64,000 bases of DNA. Origin: Ascidiimonas aurantiaca. GTDB lineage: Bacteria; Bacteroidota; Bacteroidia; Flavobacteriales; Flavobacteriaceae. Both the position numbers and the translations under genes were made by a program. Within the stretch, counting starts at the first letter, position 1; the number at the start of each line of letters is the position of its first letter. The notes beneath the pieces are model-generated. The model was not told where the DNA came from. It searched no databases and was given only the letters and a program-made list of their open reading frames with translations. Below are positions 17,378-26,365 of the stretch, in pieces. The DNA lies in assembly GCF_037646345.1 (NCBI RefSeq), contig NZ_JBBEWR010000001.1, forward strand, positions 1 to 64,000, written 5' to 3'.

Positions 17378-18298
17378 ATGATAAAAACGATTATACTAGT
17401 AATAACAGTAATAGTTGGAGCTAACTTTAGCGTAAGTTCTCAGGAACAAATACAAACAAATCTTGGATTAAAAAGTGACTTTACATATAACAATGGTAAT
17501 ATAGCTATTGGAGGACAAAACAATTATGATTACAGACTATCAATATCAAAAGGTAACAGCAGTTCTCGATTAGCTTTTATCAACTCAGGGTTCTCAGAAA
17601 ATGCAATTTTAGAATATCATACCTCTAAACAACTAAGATTTCAGAATTGGAATAATGGAGTTTGGAATGGCAATTTAATGACAATAGACTATACAAACGG
17701 TAATGTTGGTATAGGAACTACAGATGTAAAACAGAATTTAACTATAGCTGACGATAGACCCAAAATAGCGTTAGTTGATGAAAACGGAGATGCTGGTGTA
17801 ATTGAATTTTATGAGATTTCCAACCAAATTCGTTTCCAAAAATGGTTTAACAACGGAGGTTCATATGATAAAACTATTATGACACTTGGAGGGGATAATG
17901 GCTTTGTAGGCATAGGAACCATAACACCTGATATGAAACTTACCGTAAAAGGAAACATCCACGCAGAGGAAGTCAAAATTGATCTCAATATCCCTGTTCC
18001 AGATTATGTATTCAAAGAAAATTACAATCTAATGAGTATAGCTGAACTAGAAAAGTTCATAAAAGAAAACAGCCATCTACCAGAGATTCCATCAGCTAAA
18101 GAATTTGAACAAAATGGAATTATGCAAGGGGAAATGGATATGAACCTTCTTAAAAAGATAGAGGAATTAACCCTTTATACAATCCAACAAGAAAAGAAAA
18201 TTCAAAATCTTGAAAAAGAAAATAAAGAGATAAAATTACTAAACAAAAAGCTTCATGAATTACAATCAAGACTTGAAAAGTTAGAATCTGAAAAGTAA
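17378..18298 (+). CDS. Secreted tail-fibre-like protein with C-terminal coiled coil
   Basis: A 306-residue protein with a signal peptide (ends SVSSQ, residue 22) and repeated NVGIGTTD and FVGIGTITPDMKLTVKG motifs. A conserved Bacteroidota block follows: VKIDLNIPVPDYVFKENYNL, ELEKFIKENSHLPEIPSAKE and GIMQGEMDMNLLKKIEELTL. The last 50 residues are a heptad-rich coiled coil. The family is abundant in the phylum and usually described as tail-fibre or hypothetical; it may be a trimeric surface fibre. The role here is unknown. Confidence 0.7.
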   Translation: MIKTIILVITVIVGANFSVSSQEQIQTNLGLKSDFTYNNGNIAIGGQNNYDYRLSISKGNSSSRLAFINSGFSENAILEYHTSKQLRFQNWNNGVWNGNLMTIDYTNGNVGIGTTDVKQNLTIADDRPKIALVDENGDAGVIEFYEISNQIRFQKWFNNGGSYDKTIMTLGGDNGFVGIGTITPDMKLTVKGNIHAEEVKIDLNIPVPDYVFKENYNLMSIAELEKFIKENSHLPEIPSAKEFEQNGIMQGEMDMNLLKKIEELTLYTIQQEKKIQNLEKENKEIKLLNKKLHELQSRLEKLESEK

Positions 18299-18349
18299 AA
18301 AGCTTATAACAATTTGCATATTTCCTTCACTACCTTCGGGAGATAAATT

Positions 18350-18527
18350 CAATCTAATGCCCTGCTAAACCAAATTGCTACCGTAAAAGACAGACATCGA
18401 GTGAAACTCAATCTCACAAGGGTCAAACAGCAATTTAGTAACGTTCTACTTGTGTTTACAATTTCTTCGTACCTTAGGTATTAGTAATTGCAGATCCAGA
18501 AAATAACTGCGTTTAGCAGGGTGTTGT
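18350..18527 (+). repeat. Family B attC-like site (partial copy)
   Basis: It lacks the leading hairpin but has CCCTGCTAAACCAAATTGC, facing GCGTTTAGCAGGG at the end, and the inner stem (AACAGCAATTT, TTTACAATT facing AGTAATTGCA, tip CGTACCTTAGGTA). It sits between the tail-fibre-like gene and the next small gene. Confidence 0.55.
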
Positions 18528-18568
18528 AAAGCATTGAGTAAGAATCATTATTAAAACTGTTATCTCTT

Positions 18569-18955
18569 ATGAAAAAAATAATCTTATCCTTTTTTGTTCT
18601 GTTCTTTGCTCTAAAATCATTTTCCCAAGAAGTAGAAAACGGACCTGATTTTAGTGATATAGATAGCATTGAAAAGGTAATTGAATTATATGAAAAAGGT
18701 GAATTGTTTAAAATTTACATGATGCCGTTAGAGTTTGGAGGGGGAGATAGTGCAGAAAACACGCTGTATGTCCCGGAATTTGTTCAAAAATTTAAAAAAC
18801 AATATGACAAAATTGTTGAGGACTTATTGTTAGATGGAAAAAAATTAAGTTTTGAAGCAACCCCTGAGTATAAGGGAAGAAGTTTTGTTCCTTCTAAGCT
18901 AAAACTTGTAGTCACCGGTGATTCAGAATTCACTGAAACCATACATATTTGGTAG
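18569..18955 (+). CDS. Small secreted protein of unknown function
   Basis: A 128-residue protein with a clear signal peptide (MKKIILSFFVLFFALKSFSQ). The mature part is acidic and Lys-rich, with MPLEFGGGDSAENTLYVPEF and a C-terminal strand region LKLVVTGDSEFTETIHIW. No catalytic motif is visible, and I do not recognise the family. It is a single-gene cassette candidate, starting about 40 bp after a family B site. Confidence 0.6.
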   Translation: MKKIILSFFVLFFALKSFSQEVENGPDFSDIDSIEKVIELYEKGELFKIYMMPLEFGGGDSAENTLYVPEFVQKFKKQYDKIVEDLLLDGKKLSFEATPEYKGRSFVPSKLKLVVTGDSEFTETIHIW

Positions 18956-19021
18956 AGAATATAGCGTTTTACAACAAAGAACTGAGTTGAAAAGTAAGGG
19001 TTTTTAATTTAATCTCGACAC

Positions 19022-19177
19022 TTAATTTTCATCATAGGGTACTACTGATTTTACTACAGCACATAGGGCATTAAGTTCTGGACCTATTGCCTTACGCATG
19101 TTTGCAAAGTCTGCCAGATCTTTCGATTTGGCTTCACAAAAACAAGGTAAAACAAAATGCAATGCTTTGGCTACAGA
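19022..19177 (-). pseudogene. C-terminal gene fragment on the minus strand
   Basis: A 51-codon open frame without a start codon ends LCAVVKSVVPYDEN and contains LPCFCEAKSKDLADFANMRK. Its codon pattern and Cys-rich start look protein-like, so it is probably the tail of a gene whose front has been lost. The family is unknown. Confidence 0.35.
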
Positions 19178-19200
19178 CTAAACGGAAAGATAATTGCTCA

Positions 19201-19240
19201 TAACCTGCACTACTTGCCATAGCTGCACCGTTACCTGCAA
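19201..19240 (+). repeat. Right half of an attC-like site
   Basis: TTGCCATAGCTGCACCGTTA followed by CCTGC resembles the right arm of the sites at 17164 and 21150. The matching left arm is degraded, possibly near 18962 (ATAGCGTTTTACAAC). Confidence 0.35.
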
Positions 19241-19270
19241 GCTGAAAAAAGTTTATTAAATTAAAGTACA

Positions 19271-20086
19271 ATGAATTATCAGACTTTTAAGCCCAGTCAA
19301 GACTTAACAACACTTGTTAAATGCTATTGGACTTTGGAAAGCCCGAGAGAAGAAACGCCCGAGAGACAAACCATAGTTCCTGACGGCTGTGTTGAAATGA
19401 TCTTTCATTACGGAAATTTATATAAACAACATATCCCAAACAAAGAGAGTATTATTCAACCGAGATGTTTTGTAATCGGTCAACTCACACAACCGCTTGA
19501 AATAGAACCAACAGGCAAAACAGGGATCTTTTCTGTTCGTTTTCATCCTAACGGTTTTTTACCTTTTACAACTATTCAGATAAAGGAAATGGAAAATACA
19601 GCTATTCCATTAGAAGTTATATTTGGACAAGATGGGCACGAGATCGAAGAAAAAATTATTAGCGCTAATTCAACTTCAGAAAGAATAAACTTGATTCAAG
19701 CTTTTTTATTAAATCACCTGACTGACTTTGAAACTGTTGACCGTATTGTAAAATCGACGGTCGAGACAATTTTGACAGCCAACGGGCAACTTTCGGTTTC
19801 TGAACTTTCAAGACTAACAAATATAACCCGCAGACAATTAGAACGTAAGTTTTCATCGGCTGTTGGTTTAAGCCCAAAACAACTTTCAAAAATTATTCGA
19901 TTACAGGCAACACTCAAAATGTTGTTGAACAAACAATTCTCAAGTCTTACCGCTTTGGCTTATGAAAACAAATATTACGACCAAGCTCATTTCATTAAAG
20001 ACTTTAAAGAATTTACAGGAGTTTCACCCAAAGAATTTTACGGTAACAACCTGAAGTTGTCTTCGCTTTTTTACAGATCAAATTAA
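19271..20086 (+). CDS. AraC-family regulator with DUF6597-type N-terminus
   Basis: A 271-residue protein. The N-terminal half has the DUF6597-type pattern LVKCYWTLESP and IVPDGCVEMIFHYG, then FSVRFHPNGFLPF. The C-terminal AraC helix-turn-helix domain (about 170-265) has LSVSELSRLTNITRRQLERK and YYDQAHFIKDFKEFTGVSP. It is a soluble one-component regulator. It begins 31 bp after an attC-like right end and precedes the VOC and DUF6265-like genes on the same strand, so it probably controls that small set. Confidence 0.8.
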   Translation: MNYQTFKPSQDLTTLVKCYWTLESPREETPERQTIVPDGCVEMIFHYGNLYKQHIPNKESIIQPRCFVIGQLTQPLEIEPTGKTGIFSVRFHPNGFLPFTTIQIKEMENTAIPLEVIFGQDGHEIEEKIISANSTSERINLIQAFLLNHLTDFETVDRIVKSTVETILTANGQLSVSELSRLTNITRRQLERKFSSAVGLSPKQLSKIIRLQATLKMLLNKQFSSLTALAYENKYYDQAHFIKDFKEFTGVSPKEFYGNNLKLSSLFYRSN

Positions 20087-20158
20087 CCTTGTCGCATTTT
20101 TACAATTTTAGATTGCTGTTACCTAGCAACTTTGCACCGTAATGTAAAATATTTGACA

Positions 20159-20527
20159 ATGGAAAATTTAATCAATTGGTTTGAAATCCCAGCAACAGAT
20201 TTTGGCAGAGCAGTATTTTTTTACAAATCTATTCTTGAATTGGATATTAAAGAAACCGAAATGTTCGGAACAAAAATGGGCTTCTTCCCTAATGACGGAA
20301 AAAATGTATCAGGAGCAATTGTACAAGGCAAAGATTATAAACCTTCATCTGACGGAGTAATTGCATATCTAAACGGTGGCAACGATTTGCAAAGTGTACT
20401 GAACCATGTAGAGAACAACAATGGAAAAGTCATTGTTCCGAAAACACAAATCAGTCCTGAAATGGGATATTTTGGAATGTTTATTGACACCGAAGGAAAT
20501 AAAATGGTAGTTCATTCAATCAACTAA
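20159..20527 (+). CDS. VOC-family (glyoxalase/bleomycin-resistance fold) protein
   Basis: A 122-residue single-domain VOC protein. MENLINWFEIPATDFGRAVF is the usual paired beta-alpha start, followed by FYKSILELDI, GGNDLQSVLNHVENNNGKVI and the terminal GYFGMFIDTEGNKMVVHS. It could bind a metal and a small molecule, but the reaction is unknown. The ATG at 20159 is chosen over a TTG nine codons upstream because the fold starts here. It lies 5 bp from the next gene, implying co-transcription. Confidence 0.8.
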   Translation: MENLINWFEIPATDFGRAVFFYKSILELDIKETEMFGTKMGFFPNDGKNVSGAIVQGKDYKPSSDGVIAYLNGGNDLQSVLNHVENNNGKVIVPKTQISPEMGYFGMFIDTEGNKMVVHSIN

Positions 20528-20531
20528 ACTT

Positions 20532-21011
20532 ATGAGAACAGGAACAAAATTTTTTATCGCAATCGTTGGATCAATACTTCTTTGTGCTTGGACAACTGTA
20601 CAAACAAACGACATCAAAAAAGCAGAATGGTTAATAGGAACTTGGGAAAATAAAACGCCAAAAGGAAGCATTTACGAAACGTGGAATAAAACTGATGATC
20701 GTAATATTCTTGGAAAAAGCTATATTATCAAAGAGCAGGACACGCTAATTTTTGAAACCATACAATTGATACAAGAACACGATGGACTCTATTATATTCC
20801 TACCGTCAAAAGTCAAAATAACGGTTTACCTGTTCGTTTTTCAGTCAAAACAATATCAAATACACAAATGGTCTTTGAAAATACGAAGCACGATTTTCCA
20901 CAAATAATTTCTTATACAAAAATCACAACAGATTCGTTGGTTGCTGAAATTTCAGGTATTAAAAACGGCCTGGAGCGCAAACAAATTTTCCCGATGAAAC
21001 GAATGAAATAA
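20532..21011 (+). CDS. DUF6265-like secreted protein
   Basis: A 159-residue protein with a hydrophobic N-terminus (about 1-24). The mature domain starts KAEWLIGTWENKTPKGSIYE and contains VFENTKHDFPQIISY, the lipocalin-like pattern of DUF6265. The function is unknown, probably periplasmic. It is five bases downstream of the VOC gene; a broken 15-codon ORF follows immediately. Confidence 0.65.
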   Translation: MRTGTKFFIAIVGSILLCAWTTVQTNDIKKAEWLIGTWENKTPKGSIYETWNKTDDRNILGKSYIIKEQDTLIFETIQLIQEHDGLYYIPTVKSQNNGLPVRFSVKTISNTQMVFENTKHDFPQIISYTKITTDSLVAEISGIKNGLERKQIFPMKRMK

Positions 21012-21013
21012 AA

Positions 21014-21061
21014 ATGAAAAACTATCTTTTCCAAATAGTCATTTTCTTGTTGGCCTTATAG
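21014..21061 (+). pseudogene. Truncated ORF (signal-peptide stub)
   Basis: The ORF reads MKNYLFQIVIFLLAL and then TAG. The hydrophobic signal-like start directly after the DUF6265-like gene suggests the beginning of a further secreted protein that has been cut short. Confidence 0.35.
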
Positions 21062-21149
21062 AAAATATAACAAATTCAAATTCACTTGAAACTGGGGAAG
21101 TCTGTTAAGTATCTTCAAACAGCAACTGAAGGCTTTTAATGAACAAAAA

Positions 21150-21270
21150 GCCAGCAGGTAACATTCTATATAAGCCATAGCGTATTTTGTACTTTGCCTG
21201 TGGTTTTTTCGTATATTTAAAGTTAGTGCATAAAAACGCTGCGACCCATAGTCGTGAGGCTGTTAGCTGC
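21150..21270 (+). repeat. attC-like site (GCAGGTAACA...TGTTAGCTGC)
   Basis: The outer boxes GCAGGTAACA and TGTTAGCTGC are complementary at nine of ten positions, and the inner arm CCATAGCG faces CGCTGCGACCCATAG-type sequence. It closes the AraC-VOC-DUF6265 set and precedes the next AraC gene. Confidence 0.65.
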
Positions 21271-21341
21271 AACTCAGAGAAATGTCTGAGTTAAGCAACA
21301 AGCTTTTCAGAAATATTATTTGAATTTCATAACTTTAGAAA

Positions 21342-22247
21342 ATGAAATCAAAAGAAACGGTAACCGATTTTTACGCAAAACATAATCAGGAGAAAAGAAC
21401 CAAAGGACAGTTCAACATATATAAACGTGAGGAATTCGCCTGCGATTCTACTTCTTTACCAACCAACCGAAGAGATTTTTATAAAATTTCATTGATCCTA
21501 GATGGAGAAGGAATAATTTCTACCGCAGGTAAGTCTATCCATATAAAAGGCAATACCATAACTTTTATGAATCCGCTTATTCCCTATTCGTGGGAGCCTA
21601 AATCAACAAATCAAACTGGTTATTTCTGTCTTTTCACAGAAGAGTTCGTGAACCAAAACCTGAAAAGTGAAAGCCTATCGCAATCACCTTTGTTCAAGGT
21701 TGGAGGGAACTTTGTTTTTTGCCCAAATGAAGAAAGTATAAAATCCTTAACGGGGGTTTTTGAGGGAATGTTCAAAGAAATACAATCTGATTACCCACAT
21801 AAATATGAGCTTATTCGAAGTTATGTTCAGATTGTTATGCACGAAGCATTGAAAATGCAACCGCCCGAAACTTTCTACAAACCCACTAACGCATCCGAAA
21901 GGATTTATTCTTTATTTATGCAATTGTTGGAAAGACAATTCCCGATTGATTCTCCTAACCAAATTGTTAAACTAAAAAATGCCAACGAATTTGCCTCACA
22001 GTTAAATGTACATACAAATCATCTTAACCGGGCATTAAAAGAGATGACCGGTAAAACCACAAGCCAGTGGATAGCCGAAAGAAACGCCAAAGAGGCCAAG
22101 GCACTATTGCTGAACAGTAATTGGGATATTGCAGAAATAGGTTATTCTTTAGGTTTTGAACACCCTTCAAACTTCAATATTTTCTTTAAAAATCAAACAG
22201 GTATTACCCCTAATGGCTTTAGAAAGCAAGGTGTTGCCATTTCATAA
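21342..22247 (+). CDS. AraC-family transcriptional regulator
   Basis: A 301-residue one-component regulator. The N-terminal cupin-like sensor domain (about 1-170) includes ISLILDGEGIISTAGKSIH and NTITFMNPLIPYSWEP. The C-terminal AraC domain contains NEFASQLNVHTNHLNRALKE, WDIAEIGYSLGFEHPSNFNI and FFKNQTGITPNGFR. It starts 70 bp after an attC-like site and is followed by the oxidoreductase (69 bp gap) and the propeller-ALDC fusion, which it probably regulates. The inducer is unknown. Confidence 0.85.
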   Translation: MKSKETVTDFYAKHNQEKRTKGQFNIYKREEFACDSTSLPTNRRDFYKISLILDGEGIISTAGKSIHIKGNTITFMNPLIPYSWEPKSTNQTGYFCLFTEEFVNQNLKSESLSQSPLFKVGGNFVFCPNEESIKSLTGVFEGMFKEIQSDYPHKYELIRSYVQIVMHEALKMQPPETFYKPTNASERIYSLFMQLLERQFPIDSPNQIVKLKNANEFASQLNVHTNHLNRALKEMTGKTTSQWIAERNAKEAKALLLNSNWDIAEIGYSLGFEHPSNFNIFFKNQTGITPNGFRKQGVAIS

Positions 22248-22316
22248 CCAATAGTTTGATTCCCATAATTTAAGAAGTTGCCAAGTTTCTAATTTTGCTT
22301 CATAAAAACAAAATTT

Positions 22317-23324
22317 ATGAAAGCAATACAATTAGAACAGTTTGGAATTGAGCATTTAAAACTGGTAAACATTCCAATACCGAATATTAGAGAAAACGAA
22401 GTTCTGGTAAAAACTTCGGCAGTTTCACTTCAATATTTAGACCTACTTATGGTTGAGGGCAAAATGATGTCAAATTTGAAGTTTCCTCATATTCCAGTTT
22501 CTGAAGGAATGGGAGTGGTAGAACAAGTAGGTAAAAATGTGAAGCGTTGGAAAAAAGGAGACCGTGTACTTATTCCGTTCATTCCAAGATGGGAATCAGG
22601 GAAAATAACTGAGTACAACAATCAAAACCGTACAGGAATGCAGTTGCCGGGAACATTAGCTGAATTTTCGGTTCAACCTGAAAACACCTTAGTTTCTGCA
22701 CCTCACAATCTTTCAGATGAAGAATCTGCATCACTTTCAGTTGCTGGTTTAACAGCGTGGACAATATTAGTCTCACAGGCAAATATTAAAGCTGGTCAAA
22801 CAATTTTGGTACAAGGTAGCGGAGGAGTTTCACTATTCGCCCTTTTAATCGCCAAAATGTTTGGACTTAAAGTAATTGCTACCACAGGAAGTAAAGAAAA
22901 GGAATCTAAACTAAAAGCATTGGGAGCAGACGAAGTCATAAATTACAATGAAATCAAAGAATGGAACACTGAAGTAAAACGGTTAAATGGCGGTATGGGT
23001 GTTGATGTTACTCTCGATGTAGCAGGAAGTAAAACCATTCAACAAAGTATCCTTTCCTGTAGAGAAAATGCCTTTATTGGTTTAGTGGGGTTTATGTCTG
23101 GCAGTAAAATAACCGTTGATGTTTTTCCTTTAATAATGAACTACATCAGGTTACAAGGCTATTCGGTTGGTAATGCACAGGAATTGACTGCATTGGTATC
23201 TGCGATCGAAAAAAACAACCTGAAACCTGTGGTAGATAATGTGTTCCCTTTAGAGAAAACAAAAGAAGCTTTCTTAAAACTAAAATCAGGTAAGGCATTT
23301 GGAAAACTGGTCATCAAATTCTAA
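22317..23324 (+). CDS. Zinc-type alcohol dehydrogenase/quinone oxidoreductase family protein
   Basis: A 335-residue medium-chain dehydrogenase/reductase. The N-terminal GroES-like domain (PHIPVSEGMGVVEQVGKNV, KKGDRVLIPF) is followed by a Rossmann domain with SGGVSLFALLIAKMFGLKVI and ALGADEVINY. The structural and catalytic zinc Cys ligands are absent, as in the quinone-reductase/zeta-crystallin branch, so it probably uses NAD(P)H without zinc. The substrate is unknown. It sits 11 bp upstream of the propeller-ALDC gene in the same cassette, so the two may act on linked carbonyl compounds. Confidence 0.8.
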   Translation: MKAIQLEQFGIEHLKLVNIPIPNIRENEVLVKTSAVSLQYLDLLMVEGKMMSNLKFPHIPVSEGMGVVEQVGKNVKRWKKGDRVLIPFIPRWESGKITEYNNQNRTGMQLPGTLAEFSVQPENTLVSAPHNLSDEESASLSVAGLTAWTILVSQANIKAGQTILVQGSGGVSLFALLIAKMFGLKVIATTGSKEKESKLKALGADEVINYNEIKEWNTEVKRLNGGMGVDVTLDVAGSKTIQQSILSCRENAFIGLVGFMSGSKITVDVFPLIMNYIRLQGYSVGNAQELTALVSAIEKNNLKPVVDNVFPLEKTKEAFLKLKSGKAFGKLVIKF

Positions 23325-23335
23325 AATCTTTAAAA

Positions 23336-24913
23336 ATGAAACATATCATAACAGGCATTATCCTGATGCTTTGCCAGGTAGGCTTTTCGCAACAAGTAAT
23401 TAACGGTTTTTCAATGCCGGAGAGTATTATATCCGATGGCAAACGATTTTTTGTGTCTAACCAGGGGCAAGACTTTATGAACAAAGATGGGGGTGGTTTT
23501 ATAAGCGAGATTTCGGCAGATGGAAAGATCGTGAATCAAAGATTTCTCCCTGTAACAGGTGTGTTGAATGCACCAAAAGGAATGACCATTGTAAATAATA
23601 TACTATTTGTTGCTGATTTGGATCGAGTTGCCGGTTTTAATATTGATAATAGACAAACAGTTTTTGAACTCATCATTGAGGGGGCAAAACTTTTGAATGA
23701 TATTTGCCAGTTAGAAGATGGCTTTATTGCAGTAACAGAAACAGTTTCAGGCAATATCTACAAAGTCAATATCAACAGTAAATCGGTTGAAATTATTGCC
23801 AACATTCCAACAGTTAATGGAATTGCGTATAATCAAAAAACAAAGCAATTATTAGTTTGCAGTAACGGAGAGAATTATGGAGATGGTTCAATATATTTAA
23901 AATCTGACAATTCTGAATTTGAAGAACTTCCCAATATTACTAATGGATTTTTTGATGGCATTGAATGGATAGATAATGACCACATCTTAATTTCAGATTG
24001 GATAACGTTTCCTGTAAATGGTTCAGGCAAACTTTGGATTTACGACCTTAAAGATCAGCAATCACAGTTCAACATTACAGAAGAAAGTATAGCAGATATT
24101 TTTTATGACATCGAAACTTCAAAAATATATATGCCCCAAATGCTACATAACCGAGTTCTGATTTCAGATTGGGAGCAGTTAAGTAAAACTCAAGACAGAA
24201 TTAACCATTTTTATAACTACGGCGTTATCGATGCCTTTATTGGCGGACTATATCGTGGCACACTTCCTCTCAAAGATTTAAAGTTGAAAGGAGATTTTGG
24301 ACTAGGGGCACCAGATATGCTAAATGGAGAATTGACAATAGTAGATGGAAGAGCTTACCAAACAATGGCTACAGGCGAAACGGTAGAACTTGACAATGAC
24401 CACTTGACATCATTTGCTTCGGTCACTTTCTTTAAAGCAGATACAACTTTTATTCAAAATTTATTTTCCGATAAAAGTACAGTCTTGAACACCATCGAAA
24501 AAATATTGCCAAATAAGAACAAAATGTATGCCATCAAAATTTCAGGAAAATTTGAGCACTTAAAAACAAGAGCATTCCCCCCGGTTGAAAACGAACCATT
24601 TCCAAAATTAGCAAATATACTTGACCAACAACAGTTCTTTGACTACCAATACACAGACGGAACTTTAATTGGTTTCTTTTTGCCAAGCTATTTAAATGGA
24701 ATTAATGCAGGTGGATTTCACTTTCATTTTTTATCAAACGACAGGAAAAAAGGTGGGCATATTCTGGAATTTGCCGGAAAGGACCTGAAAATTGAAATAG
24801 CCACACTCAAAACCTTTGAAATGAACACACCAAATGATAAGGCATTCCAAAACTTTGAATTTATAAAAACAGAAAATGAATCTTTGCGAAAAGTGGAACA
24901 GGGAAAACAATGA
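23336..24913 (+). CDS. Beta-propeller/alpha-acetolactate decarboxylase fusion protein
   Basis: A 525-residue protein with a signal peptide (ends FSQQ, about residue 20). Residues 25-285 form an SMP-30/NHL-like propeller (MPESIISDGKRFFVSNQGQD, VNGIAYNQKTKQLLVCSNGE). From about residue 295 a complete acetolactate-decarboxylase domain follows: YGVIDAFIGGLYRGTLPLKD, DFGLGAPDMLNGELTIVDGR, RAFPPVENEPFPKL and AGGFHFHFLSNDRKKGGH. The His-x-His-x10-His spacing (about 461, 463, 474) equals the zinc-ligand spacing of BudA/AlsD enzymes. The domain should convert acetolactate to acetoin, but a signal peptide and fused propeller are unusual and suggest an extracytoplasmic, perhaps different, substrate. The gene ends a three-gene cassette. 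Confidence 0.85.
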   Translation: MKHIITGIILMLCQVGFSQQVINGFSMPESIISDGKRFFVSNQGQDFMNKDGGGFISEISADGKIVNQRFLPVTGVLNAPKGMTIVNNILFVADLDRVAGFNIDNRQTVFELIIEGAKLLNDICQLEDGFIAVTETVSGNIYKVNINSKSVEIIANIPTVNGIAYNQKTKQLLVCSNGENYGDGSIYLKSDNSEFEELPNITNGFFDGIEWIDNDHILISDWITFPVNGSGKLWIYDLKDQQSQFNITEESIADIFYDIETSKIYMPQMLHNRVLISDWEQLSKTQDRINHFYNYGVIDAFIGGLYRGTLPLKDLKLKGDFGLGAPDMLNGELTIVDGRAYQTMATGETVELDNDHLTSFASVTFFKADTTFIQNLFSDKSTVLNTIEKILPNKNKMYAIKISGKFEHLKTRAFPPVENEPFPKLANILDQQQFFDYQYTDGTLIGFFLPSYLNGINAGGFHFHFLSNDRKKGGHILEFAGKDLKIEIATLKTFEMNTPNDKAFQNFEFIKTENESLRKVEQGKQ

Positions 24914-24921
24914 ATAAAGGG

Positions 24922-25056
24922 TATCAGCTAACAACGTATATAAAAATAGCGGTTTAAATGCTTAAGGTAGAGTTATTTTTATGAATTTAAGATCAATTAC
25001 AATCTGAAAAGTCAATGTGTAAACTCGCTGTTTTTCATATACCAAAACATTGGGAA
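24922..25056 (+). repeat. attC-like site (GTATATAAAAATAGCG arms)
   Basis: AGCTAACAACGTATATAAAA on the left and GTTTTTCATATACCAAAACA on the right; arm GTATATAAAAATAGCG faces CGCTGTTTTTCATATAC with one extrahelical base. It ends in ATTGGG where GTTGGG would be expected. It starts about 9 bp after the fusion gene. Confidence 0.75.
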
Positions 25057-25111
25057 AAATACCGGCAGTCGTTCAAGCCAGGTCACGTAGAGACCTTTAC
25101 TCTTGAACTGT

Positions 25112-25196
25112 TTTTCCTAACAGCCTCACAGTATGACAGCCAATTCACTTAAATAATGCTATATTTAATTCTGATAACAGGCTCTCACCATCAATA
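25112..25196 (+). repeat. Truncated copy of the 26936-27060 attC-like site
   Basis: CCTAACAGCCTCACAGTATG and GATAACAGGCTCTCACCATC match the left 80 bp of the site at 26936, but the right arm is missing. The short stretch from 25057 to here codes for nothing obvious, so a small cassette may have been deleted. The region to 25257 holds no gene. Confidence 0.55.
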
Positions 25197-25257
25197 AAGT
25201 GTTTTGAATTTATGCAGGCGTAATAAAGGTTTTAAATTGAACTTTAATTAAAAAAAT

Positions 25258-26208
25258 ATGAGAAAAAGGTTACTAAATTTGTATCTTATTTTTTTAGGTA
25301 CGCTCATTTTTACAGGTTGCAATGATGGTTTGACTAAAAAAGGTACAGAAGCTACCAACGAAACCAATAAGATGCTTGAATTAACTGAGAAAGAGAATGT
25401 CAATACTCAAATTGTAAAGGAAGATACTCTAGATGTATTGGCACTTTACTTAGATAAGCTTTATTCTTATCGTCAACTGGAGGGAATACGTCTTAATTAT
25501 AATAATGATTCAATAATAAAAGGGAGGGATAAGCATCACTTTGAATACACAGATAATTGGTTTAGTATAAATGTAAGCGAAGGTGGAATTACATATACCG
25601 GAGTATATGAATTAAATCAAGATGATACTTTATTACACTATGCTTCTATACTACCTGAAATAGAAGTAGAGGGAGGTACTTTTGTTAATTATGAAAACGA
25701 ACCTTGGTTTGAATATTATTATAAAAACAATCAATTGAGTCAGGTAAAATACAATGATCCAAAAGATTTAAAGGCAGTAAATCCCTTGGAAAATCTCGAT
25801 AAGAGCCAATCGATAGTAGTAGGTGATTCCATAAAGGAGCTGCTCGATAAATATTTTTACCTGGACTCTTCAAAAGTCAATTTCAACGGAGCTTGGAAAT
25901 ATCCTAAAAACAGCGAATCATATAGCTTTACTATAGAAATCAGACAAATAGGAAGTTTTGTTTCTGGAAGTTATTGTTCATATACGCCTTCTAAATATGA
26001 TTGTGGAAATATCGAACAAGGCGGTAAAGCCTGTGATATAAATGGTTACGTTTACTCAGACACCTTGTATCTTAATTTTTTCAGTTGCTATGCTGGTAGA
26101 TCAGGACAAGCAAAACTATATTTCAGTAATGATACGTTAAATTGGAATACCACATATCAAGTGGAAGAGAGTTTAGTCCCTGAAAAAATTAATTTGGAAA
26201 TAAAATAA
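25258..26208 (+). CDS. Lipoprotein of unknown function
   Basis: A 316-residue protein with signal and lipobox IFTGC (Cys about residue 21), followed by an acidic spacer. The C-terminal third contains YSFTIEIRQIGSFVSGSYCS, then GNIEQGGKACDINGYVYSDT, and TLNWNTTYQVEE. This is a beta-rich domain with paired Cys that resembles small lipocalin-like domains in other Bacteroidota lipoproteins. No enzyme motif is visible. It is a single-gene cassette, with an attC-like site starting at once after the stop. Confidence 0.65.
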   Translation: MRKRLLNLYLIFLGTLIFTGCNDGLTKKGTEATNETNKMLELTEKENVNTQIVKEDTLDVLALYLDKLYSYRQLEGIRLNYNNDSIIKGRDKHHFEYTDNWFSINVSEGGITYTGVYELNQDDTLLHYASILPEIEVEGGTFVNYENEPWFEYYYKNNQLSQVKYNDPKDLKAVNPLENLDKSQSIVVGDSIKELLDKYFYLDSSKVNFNGAWKYPKNSESYSFTIEIRQIGSFVSGSYCSYTPSKYDCGNIEQGGKACDINGYVYSDTLYLNFFSCYAGRSGQAKLYFSNDTLNWNTTYQVEESLVPEKINLEIK

Positions 26209-26210
26209 GA

Positions 26211-26346
26211 CCGCACACAACATAGGCTAAGAAAACATGTGGACTGACATGGTAAAATAAAATTTAGTACATAAAATAAACTTAAGCCCTCGGTTAGAAT
26301 ATGCCTGGTACAAAATCCACACATTTCTTAGCCGGGATCATTAGCA
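26211..26346 (+). repeat. attC-like site (GGCTAAGAAA arms)
   Basis: ACAACATAGGCTAAGAAAAC on the left and ACATTTCTTAGCCGGGATCA on the right: GGCTAAGAAAACATGTGGA faces TCCACACATTTCTTAGCC, a long stem with a few extrahelical bases, closed by ATTAGC. The arm sequence differs from other sites although the structure is the same, a feature typical of attC sites. Confidence 0.75.
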
Positions 26347-26365
26347 AATATTAAAAACAATGATT

